Below, piece after piece: positions 16,076 to 23,569 of a stretch of DNA of 64,000 nt. Positions within the stretch are counted from its first letter, which is position 1. Each line of letters starts with the position of its first letter. The stretch covers positions 496,001 through 560,000 of the forward strand of contig NZ_JAGHRC010000002.1 in NCBI RefSeq assembly GCF_017743975.1, in the 5' to 3' direction. The stretch comes from Ruegeria sp. R14_0. GTDB taxonomy: Bacteria; Pseudomonadota; Alphaproteobacteria; Rhodobacterales; Rhodobacteraceae. The notes under the pieces are model-generated. The model saw nothing but the letters and a program-made list of their open reading frames with translations, searched no databases and was not told the DNA's origin. A program made the translations under genes and the position numbers.

Positions 16076-18834
16076 TGTCCCAACCTGTCCAGCAGCGCAG
16101 GCACGTGCACCTGATCCGATTTATAATTCCCGGTCAGCACGTGCATAACCAGATTGACGCCGAAACGGTTGGCAAGCTCGCGCTGCCGCTCACCGGCATA
16201 TCCACGGCCCACGGGCAAAAGTGCCTGACCGTTGCGATCAACGGCCCAGGCTGCCCCCCAGTCATTGCCGCCGATCACAACCGGCGTCACGTTGTCATTG
16301 AGATTGCGGAACGGCATGCCCTCGATCTGTTCCGCATCCACCGGCGCGGCCTCAACCCAGACCTCGGTACCAGCGTATCGGCCCGGGAAGTCCTGCAGCA
16401 GGTAGAAGGCGCGGGTCAGAACATGGTCACCGGGAATGGGCTCTAACGCGGGAATATTCAGCGGCGCTGCGATCTGTTGCAGCTTGCGCCCATTCGGGCT
16501 GGCCGCCCCGAACCGCGCGACATCAGCATCACGCGTGTCGAACAGGATCATGCCGCCCGAGCGCAGATAGGCGTTGAGCTTGGCATATGCCTCGTCGGAG
16601 GGTTGCGGCTGATTGGGTGAGATCGGCCAGTAGAGCAGAGGAAAGAAGGCAAGCTCATCCCGTTCCAGATCAACGCCGATAGGGTCAGCCGGTTCAACCG
16701 AGGTTCGATAGAACAGCGTCTGCGCCAGCCCGCGCATGCCGGCGGCGGCGACGTCGTCAACTTGTGCGTCACCTGTCAGAACATGGGCCAGAACCAATTC
16801 CTTGGTCGCGTTCAGCGCAAAATCCGTATCCTCAGGTGTCTGCGCCTGCGCCTCAGGGACCAGAAGCATCGCGCCCAAGGCCACCGCGGCAGCCTTGGCC
16901 AACCCAAGCCGTCCGGACAACGCCAGCGAGGCGATCACATCTACCGTCAGCAACAACAAAGCGAGGCTCAGCAGAATGCCCCCGATGGGCGTCTCGGTGC
17001 TGATCTCTTGCCCCTTGATCGGCACGTCCGAGGGCCAGACTGCAGGGGTCAGCACGGCCTCATCACTCAGAACGTTGCGCGCCAGTTTCTGTTTGCCGCT
17101 TTCATACAATCCCGGTCGCAATTCAGGGCCAATGTCACCCGTTACCAGCTCGACCCCATCGACACCCGCCAGGTTGCCCGCGTCGGACAAGGAACCGAAA
17201 CCATCCATGACCTGAATCGGCTCCCAAGTGGTGCCCTGCAGCTGCGATTCCTGCCGGGACTTTGCCGCCGAAGCCACCGCGAGCCGGTCCAGCATTTCGA
17301 CAAACAGGCCGGACAGCGGCAAAGTGGACCATTCAGCATCCGCCGTCACATGGAACAGAACAACCTGCCCCAAACCCAAGGCTTTGCGGGTCACCAATGG
17401 CGTACCGTCCGACAGTGAAGCAATGACCCGTTCCGCCAGATTAGGGTCTGGTTGCGCCATGACTTGTGTTGTGACCGTCACGTCGTTCGGAACCTGCAAG
17501 CCATAAAAGGGCGAGTTCTCGGGGAACGGTGCAAGACCCTTGGCCTCACCCCAACTCATCGCGCCGCCTACCGAACGTCCGCCGCTGCGCAGGCGTACCG
17601 GCAGCAGCGCATCCTCGGCATCACGGCCCAGATCGCTTGCGGCCATGCGCGGACCGGCAAAGCGCAGCAGCAAACCGCCCTGTTCGACCCATTCAACCAC
17701 CGCCGCCTGTTCCGTCGCTGACAGCTTTGCCACATCGGCCAGCACGATCACATCCGGGTTGGCAGGCAGAACCTCGGTCAGCCCACCGTCAACAAAATCC
17801 GCGGTGGGGATCAAAACCTGCGTCAGATAGTGCAGTGGCGACAGCAGCTCGAGACCCTCGCGGTTCAGCGTTCCGGCAATCAGGGCGACCTCGCGTCGCC
17901 GCAGGCTGTCATCGGTCAGCGTCACCGCCCCGGCCGAGCGTTGGCCCTGAATTTCGAACCGGGTGATACGAGCCCGCAGCTCTGACGGCAGGGCCAGTTC
18001 CACCTGTGCCTCGGTCTCGCCACCGGTGAACTCCATATCTACCGATTGCAGGACGCGCATCGCGCCGGCGGGGTCCCGACCTTGGGCCAGAATCGTGATG
18101 CGTTCCGCTGGGCCGGGTTCTGCCCGCTGTGCGGCCAATTGGATCACCCCGTCCTGATAGGTTGCTGGCAGGATTGCAACGGCGGGCGTCGGGGCTTGAT
18201 ACACCGTCACCTCACCGCGCGCGCGCAGATCCGACAGGATCGCATCATGCCCATCGTAGCTGAGGCGATCGCTGAACCAATGGGTATCAAAGCCGCCCTC
18301 GACCTGATCCAGGGCTGCAGTCGTTTGATCTATCTGCGCGCCTGTGGGTTGCCACGGCATCGGAGCAAGACCCGGCAAGCGACCCCGCCATGCCTCAGCC
18401 GCTTGGAACACGGGTGGTTCGGGCTCGGTCAGGCTCAGAATGGCCACCGTGCGGCCCGCACGTCCGGCCTCGGTCAGTTGCGCGTCGATCTGGTCGAGTG
18501 TGGCGGACCAGCGCGTCGCCCCTGCCCAGCTGGCATCCAAAACCAACAGCAAGGGCCCCGATCCGGCTTGGTCGCGTGACGGGTTCAGAACGGGACCCGC
18601 CAGCCCTATGATAATCGCCGCAGCTGCCAGCATCCGCAGCAGCAACAACCACCACGGGGTGCGGTCCGAGACACTCTCATCATCCTTCAGCCCCAGTAGC
18701 AGCGTCACTGCAGGAAAAAGTCGGCGGATTGGCGCAGGCGGCACGGCGCGCAGGATCAACCACAGGATCGGCAGGGTCAGAAGACCCAGCAACACCCATG
18801 GTGCGGTAAAGCCGATACCCGCCAGAACCGTCAT
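16072..18834 (-). CDS. BatA-like/DUF4159 domain membrane protein
   Basis: This is a 920-residue protein with an aerotolerance-regulator (BatA) N-terminal domain. Two hydrophobic helices flank PPAPIRRLFPAVTLLLGLKD, and a VWA-like region follows. Another membrane segment is near residue 645 (GGILLSLALLLLTVDVIASL). The C-terminal third is DUF4159, with DFALNATKELVLAHVLTGD, FPLLYWPISPNQPQPSD and MILFDTRDAD. It sits between the DUF58 gene and the GATase-like gene, each joined by a 4-nt overlap. A role in MoxR-dependent assembly or maintenance of envelope complexes is inferred from context only. Confidence 0.82.
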   Translation of the reverse strand: MTVLAGIGFTAPWVLLGLLTLPILWLILRAVPPAPIRRLFPAVTLLLGLKDDESVSDRTPWWLLLLRMLAAAAIIIGLAGPVLNPSRDQAGSGPLLLVLDASWAGATRWSATLDQIDAQLTEAGRAGRTVAILSLTEPEPPVFQAAEAWRGRLPGLAPMPWQPTGAQIDQTTAALDQVEGGFDTHWFSDRLSYDGHDAILSDLRARGEVTVYQAPTPAVAILPATYQDGVIQLAAQRAEPGPAERITILAQGRDPAGAMRVLQSVDMEFTGGETEAQVELALPSELRARITRFEIQGQRSAGAVTLTDDSLRRREVALIAGTLNREGLELLSPLHYLTQVLIPTADFVDGGLTEVLPANPDVIVLADVAKLSATEQAAVVEWVEQGGLLLRFAGPRMAASDLGRDAEDALLPVRLRSGGRSVGGAMSWGEAKGLAPFPENSPFYGLQVPNDVTVTTQVMAQPDPNLAERVIASLSDGTPLVTRKALGLGQVVLFHVTADAEWSTLPLSGLFVEMLDRLAVASAAKSRQESQLQGTTWEPIQVMDGFGSLSDAGNLAGVDGVELVTGDIGPELRPGLYESGKQKLARNVLSDEAVLTPAVWPSDVPIKGQEISTETPIGGILLSLALLLLTVDVIASLALSGRLGLAKAAAVALGAMLLVPEAQAQTPEDTDFALNATKELVLAHVLTGDAQVDDVAAAGMRGLAQTLFYRTSVEPADPIGVDLERDELAFFPLLYWPISPNQPQPSDEAYAKLNAYLRSGGMILFDTRDADVARFGAASPNGRKLQQIAAPLNIPALEPIPGDHVLTRAFYLLQDFPGRYAGTEVWVEAAPVDAEQIEGMPFRNLNDNVTPVVIGGNDWGAAWAVDRNGQALLPVGRGYAGERQRELANRFGVNLVMHVLTGNYKSDQVHVPALLDRLGQ

Positions 18835-19706
18835 CCCGTTCCCCCGTCAAGCGCCCGATAGAGCCACAACAGAGCCGCTTGCGCGCTCTCGCCGGTATGA
18901 TGAAGCCCCAGCTGCCAGCCCGTTGCACGACACAATTGCGTCAACGCATCCTTTCGTACGGCCAGCCGCTCAAGATAGCGGTCCCGCAGGTCACCGGCTT
19001 TGAGGGTTTCGTGACGGACGGACCCACCGACGCTTTCAAAGATCGTGCGCCCGCGATAGGGAAACGTTTCCTCTCCGGGATCGAGAACCTGCAAAACCAG
19101 CCCCCGCACACCCCGGTCTGCGGCTTTGGTCAGGGCCAGCTCGACCTCGTCCATTGGGCCGAGAAAATCAGAGATGAATACCGCCCGCGCATGTGGAATC
19201 ATGGCGCGATGTTCAGGCGGCGCATAGTCACTCTCGGCGTCCTCTGACCAGGCTTGCGCAAGGCGAACAATCTGTGCGTTGCCACGTCGCGGCGGCAGAG
19301 TTGTGCCGGTCAGGCCCACGCGCTCTCCTCCGCGCACCAGTAGGATCGCTGTTGCGAGCCCCAGCAAACGGGCGCGATCAGCCTTGGTGGGCAGGTTCTT
19401 GTCAGAGGCAAATCGCATCGACGCGCCCTGATCCACCCACAGCATCACTGACTGGGCAATCTGCCATTCGCGTTCGCGGACGAATTGCTGATCGCCCCGC
19501 GCCGAACGGCGGTGGTCGATCATCCTGCGGCTGTCCCCGATCTGCGCGGGACGGTATTGCCAGAAATCATCGCCCAACCCTGCACGACGGCGACCGTGAT
19601 CGCCCAGCAAAACCGTTCCCGCCAAGTGTTCGGCCCGCGCCAAAAGCGGCGGTAGCCGCGACGCCTCGGCTTCGGATCTTTCGCGAAGGGTCAGCGCGGC
19701 ATTCAC
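18831..19706 (-). CDS. DUF58 domain protein
   Basis: This is a 291-residue DUF58 protein. The family signature is GRRRAGLGDDFWQYRPAQIGD followed by IDHRRSARGD, and a von Willebrand factor A-like fold follows with MLWVDQGASMRF. DUF58 proteins are obligate partners of MoxR AAA+ ATPases and may act as adaptors or metal-ion-dependent binding modules. No transmembrane segment is evident. It overlaps moxR upstream and the DUF4159 gene downstream by 4 nt each, so translation is coupled. Confidence 0.88.
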   Translation of the reverse strand: MNAALTLRERSEAEASRLPPLLARAEHLAGTVLLGDHGRRRAGLGDDFWQYRPAQIGDSRRMIDHRRSARGDQQFVREREWQIAQSVMLWVDQGASMRFASDKNLPTKADRARLLGLATAILLVRGGERVGLTGTTLPPRRGNAQIVRLAQAWSEDAESDYAPPEHRAMIPHARAVFISDFLGPMDEVELALTKAADRGVRGLVLQVLDPGEETFPYRGRTIFESVGGSVRHETLKAGDLRDRYLERLAVRKDALTQLCRATGWQLGLHHTGESAQAALLWLYRALDGGTG

Positions 19707-20710
19707 GCCGCAGCCTCGGTGCGGACGAGACCGGCGGCTGTGGATTCGATCAGATCGGCCAAGCTGTCACCCCGCGCGCGCGCCGCGAAGTTCAGCGCCA
19801 TACGGTGGCTGAGAACGGGGCGTGCCATGTCCAGCACATCCTCGGCATTCGGGGCCAGCCGCCCTTGCAGCATGGCCCGCGCGCGCACCGTCATCATCAA
19901 CGCCTGTGCCGCACGGGGGCCGGGGCCCCAGGCCACGGTCTCGGCGACACGCTCGGATACACCGGCTTCTTCGGGGCGGAAGGCGCGGACCAGATCAAGG
20001 ATCAGTTCAACGACTGAGTCGCCAACTGGCATCCGGCGCAGCAACACCTGTGCCGCAAGCAGCTCTTGTTTGGTGAAAATCTCGTGCGCATCGTCTTCCT
20101 CGACGCCGGTTGTGGCCAGAAGGATATCGCGTTCGGTCTGGCGATCCGGGTATTCCACGTCGATCTGGACAAGGAACCGGTCCAATTGCGCTTCGGGCAG
20201 CGGATAGGTGCCTTCCTGCTCGATGGGGTTCTGCGTCGCGAGCACATGGAATGGCTCGCCCAACGAACGGTCCTCACCAGCCACGGTCACCGTGCGTTCC
20301 TGCATCGCCTGCAACAGTGCCGACTGTGTACGCGGGCTGGCGCGGTTGATCTCGTCCGCCATCAGCAGCTGGCAGAAGATCGGGCCGGAAATAAACCGGA
20401 AGTGACGGCTGCCATCTTCGGCCGTGTCCAGAACCTCGGACCCCAGAATGTCAGCGGGCATCAGATCCGGCGTGAATTGAATACGGTTGCCGTGCAGGCC
20501 CATCACCGTCGACAGCGTTTCAACCAATCTGGTCTTGCCCAGACCGGGCAAACCGATCAGCAGGGCGTGCCCACCGCACAGCAGCGCGGTCAGGGTCAGG
20601 TCCACGACCCTTTCCTGTCCGATAAAGCGGCGGGTGATCGAGGCCTTGGCCTCTTGCAGTTTGGCTTCCAGCGCTTCGATCTCGGACACGAGGTCGGCAG
20701 GTTCGGTCAT
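19703..20710 (-). CDS. MoxR family AAA+ ATPase
   Basis: This is a 335-residue MoxR-type AAA+ ATPase, the probable motor of the operon. Walker A is GLPGLGKT (53-60), Walker B is LLMADEINRASPRTQ and sensor 1 lies in HVLATQNPIEQEGTYPLPEA. MoxR proteins act as chaperones that activate or assemble metalloenzymes and membrane complexes together with VWA-domain partners, here encoded by the three genes downstream. It is the first gene of the operon. The divergent DUF1285 gene starts 52 nt away, so the operon promoter must lie in this short gap. Confidence 0.93.
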   Translation of the reverse strand: MTEPADLVSEIEALEAKLQEAKASITRRFIGQERVVDLTLTALLCGGHALLIGLPGLGKTRLVETLSTVMGLHGNRIQFTPDLMPADILGSEVLDTAEDGSRHFRFISGPIFCQLLMADEINRASPRTQSALLQAMQERTVTVAGEDRSLGEPFHVLATQNPIEQEGTYPLPEAQLDRFLVQIDVEYPDRQTERDILLATTGVEEDDAHEIFTKQELLAAQVLLRRMPVGDSVVELILDLVRAFRPEEAGVSERVAETVAWGPGPRAAQALMMTVRARAMLQGRLAPNAEDVLDMARPVLSHRMALNFAARARGDSLADLIESTAAGLVRTEAAA

Positions 20711-20762
20711 GACTTTCCCTTCCGTGGACTATTATGATTGAAGTGTATCGCGCGAAAAGGAA

Positions 20763-21353
20763 ATGGCAAAAGTAATGAGCGGACAAAAACCTGTGACACC
20801 TTCCCCTGATGGCATTGCGGCATCAGTCAAAGCGGCCAAAACACAGGGTTTGCCGCCTGTTCACCTGTGGAATCCTCCGTTTTGCGGCGATCTGGACATT
20901 CGAATAGCAAAAAATGGGTCTTGGTCTTATCTAGGCTCGCCCATCACCAGGTTCGAGCTTGTGAAGCTTTTTTCCTCAATTCTTAAGAAAGAAGGCGAGA
21001 AATACTTTCTCGTGACCCCGGTCGAAAAGGTGGGAATCATTGTCGAGGATGCGCCATTTGTTGCCGTAGATTTTGATGCTGTGGGCGAAGAAGAGGCGCA
21101 AAGCCTGACCTTCACCACCCATGTAGGCGACACCGCAACGGCCGGGCCGGACCATCCAATCCGTATTGTTATTGATTCAACGACAGAAGAACCGTCTCCG
21201 TACGTATTGGTTCGCGCAAACCTTGAGGCACGCATAGATCGCAAAAGCTTCTACCGACTTGTGGACATCGCCACCCACAAAGATGGATGGTTCGGCGTCT
21301 GGTCCGGCGGGCAGTTTTTTCCGCTGATCCGGTCCGAGGATTTGCCGGACTAG
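20763..21353 (+). CDS. DUF1285 family protein
   Basis: This is a 196-residue DUF1285 protein. Family landmarks are PPVHLWNPPFCGDLDIRIAK, ITRFELVKLFSSIL, YFLVTPVEKVGI and the C-terminal SFYRLVDIATHKDGWFGVWS. It has no signal peptide or membrane helix. The function is unknown. The next in-frame ATG, at 20775, is an alternative start. The gene is divergent from moxR, 52 nt away. Its stop TAG lies in a CTAG palindrome that also provides the stop of the convergent transporter gene. Confidence 0.85.
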   Translation: MAKVMSGQKPVTPSPDGIAASVKAAKTQGLPPVHLWNPPFCGDLDIRIAKNGSWSYLGSPITRFELVKLFSSILKKEGEKYFLVTPVEKVGIIVEDAPFVAVDFDAVGEEEAQSLTFTTHVGDTATAGPDHPIRIVIDSTTEEPSPYVLVRANLEARIDRKSFYRLVDIATHKDGWFGVWSGGQFFPLIRSEDLPD

Positions 21354-22291
21354 GCGGCTTTTGGTGACCTGCGCTCTTGCGCCAGTACAACTGCCACGGC
21401 CACGATCCCAGCCCCCAGAGCGCGGGTCCAGTTCCATTCGTCCCCCAACACCAGCATGATCAGCATCACGTAAAAGGGTGCGATGTTGATATGGAAAGAC
21501 GCCAGCGCGACGCCCAGCTTTCCGACGGATGCAATGAAGAACACCTGGCTCAACCCCATCGCGACCAGAGCGTAGATCACGAGCATACCGACCTGTTGCG
21601 CATCAATCGCAGCGGTCGGCATGACGTCCATCCCCATCTGCGCCGCCGCACCGAACAAAATCAGCGCCATCACCAGACCGCCTGCAAAGGTGATCGTGCT
21701 GCGCCCGGTCTGGCTGAGCTCGGGAAAGTCCCGCGCTGTCGCCATGCTGGCCCAGCAGAACAGGCCGGTCGATACAATGGCGCAGACCGCGCCCAGCCCC
21801 AGCTGGGCCGGAGCCACGGCGCTGGTGGCGATCAGGCCGCCAATGATCGACACAAGAACGCCGACGGCAAAGTTCCACCGCAGCCGACGCATCCCGGTGG
21901 CCAGTTCAATAAGAGTGGCAAAAAGTGGCGCGCAAGATGCGATGATGGCCACGGTCACAGGGTCTGTCAGCTTTTGCGCCAGAATAATCAGGAACATCCC
22001 CGACCCAAGAACCCCGCCCACCAGTAAGGCATGCCTCCATCTGGCCCGCAAAACTCTTTGCGGTCCGTCGATCAGAAACCAGATCGGCACCATCACTGCC
22101 ACCGCCAGCGCCAGCCGTGCCACGAACAACGCGACCGGCGGCCAAGTCTGCAGCAGCACCTCGGCCGCCGGAAAACCAGCCGCCCAGGTCAGCATGGAAG
22201 CCACGGCCAAGCCATTGCCCGGCAAAGCAGGGCTCTGCCCTGTGGACACAGAGATAGTGTTCCCGCGCACGGGGTCCGGGCTCATCGCCAT
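21350..22291 (-). CDS. EamA/DMT family transporter
   Basis: This is a protein of about 313 residues with ten hydrophobic segments and two EamA repeats. The first repeat opens with ASMLTWAAGFPAAEVLL. The C-terminal repeat contains MGLSQVFFIASVGKLGVALA and a final helix ALGAGIVAVAVVLAQERR. DMT carriers usually export metabolites or amino acids; the substrate here is unknown. I prefer the ATG at 22291, with GAAGG upstream, over the GTG at 22315. Its 3' end overlaps the DUF1285 gene by 4 nt tail to tail. Confidence 0.85.
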   Translation of the reverse strand: MAMSPDPVRGNTISVSTGQSPALPGNGLAVASMLTWAAGFPAAEVLLQTWPPVALFVARLALAVAVMVPIWFLIDGPQRVLRARWRHALLVGGVLGSGMFLIILAQKLTDPVTVAIIASCAPLFATLIELATGMRRLRWNFAVGVLVSIIGGLIATSAVAPAQLGLGAVCAIVSTGLFCWASMATARDFPELSQTGRSTITFAGGLVMALILFGAAAQMGMDVMPTAAIDAQQVGMLVIYALVAMGLSQVFFIASVGKLGVALASFHINIAPFYVMLIMLVLGDEWNWTRALGAGIVAVAVVLAQERRSPKAA

Positions 22292-22467
22292 CGTGTTCAA
22301 ACCTTCTGTTGGCACGGCGCCTAAGAAATGATTCGCCGCGATATCGGCAACGTCTCTGATTCAACCGATGCGATCTGGTCGAATTTCGACAAACTGTCGT
22401 TTTCAGTCACTTTCCCTGGAATCTTCACGCAGATAAGGTCCACCCGTCAGCTATCCAAAGGCCCCAT

Positions 22468-23217
22468 ATGCCAAAATTCGCAGCGAATGTTTCCCTGCTT
22501 TTCTCAGAGCTTCCGTATCAGGAGCGGTTTCAAGCCGCGGCAGAAGCCGGGTTTCAGGCCGTCGAAATACTGTTCCCATACGATGTGGCAGCCAAGGAAA
22601 CCCGCCGCGCGTTGCTGGCCAACGGGCTCGAGCTGGTTCTGATTAACGCCCCGCCACCCAATTACACCGGCGGCGCGCCCGGCTATGCCGCCGTCCCCGG
22701 TGGCGAGGCCCGGTTTCAGTCCGATATTCGCCGCGTCCTCCGCTATTCCGAAGTGTTGCGCCCGGGTCTGATTCACATCATGTCCGGCTATACCTCAGGC
22801 CAGGATGCGTTTGAAAGCATGGTACAAAACATGCAATGGGCGGCCGATGCCGCGCCGGGGCAGCAGTTCACGATCGAGCCGCTGAACCCTATTTCGCAAC
22901 CTGACTATTTCCTGAACGATTACGATCTGGCCATTCAGGTTCTGGATCACGTGGACCGCCCGAATGTCGGCCTGCAATTCGACAGCTTTCACGCCCATAT
23001 GATCCATGGCGACGCCTTGGCGGTCTGGGAAAAACACCGCTCCAGAGTAGTGCACGCCCAGATCGGGGCCGCCCCCAACCGATCCGAACCCGGCCACGGA
23101 CCAACGGATTTCAAACGGCTTTTCGCAGCGTTTGATGCCTCGGGCTATTCCGGTTGGGTCAGTGCGGAATACACGCCATCCACGCGCAGAACCGAGCATT
23201 CCCTCGGCTGGATGTAG
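22468..23217 (+). CDS. hyi: Hydroxypyruvate isomerase
   Basis: This is a 249-residue TIM-barrel isomerase that interconverts hydroxypyruvate and tartronate semialdehyde in glyoxylate and glycerate metabolism. The N-terminus MPKFAANVSLLFSELPYQER, the loop NAPPPNYTGGAPGYAAVPG and the acidic barrel residues in FTIEPLNP, LQFDSFHAH and VSAEYTP fit the Hyi branch of the xylose isomerase-like family. AAGG precedes the ATG by 7 nt. No glyoxylate carboligase or tartronate semialdehyde reductase gene is adjacent, so the gene stands apart from the classical gcl operon. Confidence 0.9.
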   Translation: MPKFAANVSLLFSELPYQERFQAAAEAGFQAVEILFPYDVAAKETRRALLANGLELVLINAPPPNYTGGAPGYAAVPGGEARFQSDIRRVLRYSEVLRPGLIHIMSGYTSGQDAFESMVQNMQWAADAAPGQQFTIEPLNPISQPDYFLNDYDLAIQVLDHVDRPNVGLQFDSFHAHMIHGDALAVWEKHRSRVVHAQIGAAPNRSEPGHGPTDFKRLFAAFDASGYSGWVSAEYTPSTRRTEHSLGWM

Positions 23218-23296
23218 CACACGCGCGCCTATTCCGTCTGGAAATCGGGAGGAAAATCCCTAAAACCGGGGCATTGCAACCCCAAGGATGCCTGCC

Positions 23297-23527
23297 ATGA
23301 TCCCTGCCCGCTTTGCCAATGCCGTGTTCAGCCTGATCATGTCCGGCCTGATGTCCTGTATCGTGACCGGCATCGCCACAGTCAAAGCGGTGGGGCTTGG
23401 GCCATCCACTTTAGGCGACTGGATGGCGTCCTGGGCCTTTTGCTGGCCCATCGCTTTCGCCGTGATCCTAACTCTGGGCCCAACCGTGAAACGACTGGTC
23501 CAGGGCTGGGTCAGACCGCAGGACTGA
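23297..23527 (+). CDS. DUF2798 small membrane protein
   Basis: This is a 76-residue protein with two hydrophobic helices (ANAVFSLIMSGLMSCIVTGI and WMASWAFCWPIAFAVILTL), the pattern of DUF2798. The function is unknown. The ATG at 23288 lies in the same frame, but AAGG is 9 nt before the ATG at 23297, which I prefer. It follows hyi after 79 nt and is convergent with polA. Confidence 0.75.
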   Translation: MIPARFANAVFSLIMSGLMSCIVTGIATVKAVGLGPSTLGDWMASWAFCWPIAFAVILTLGPTVKRLVQGWVRPQD

Positions 23528-23569
23528 CCCGCTGCGAAGAGGGCCCGCCGGGCCTGATGAGCAGCGCTG

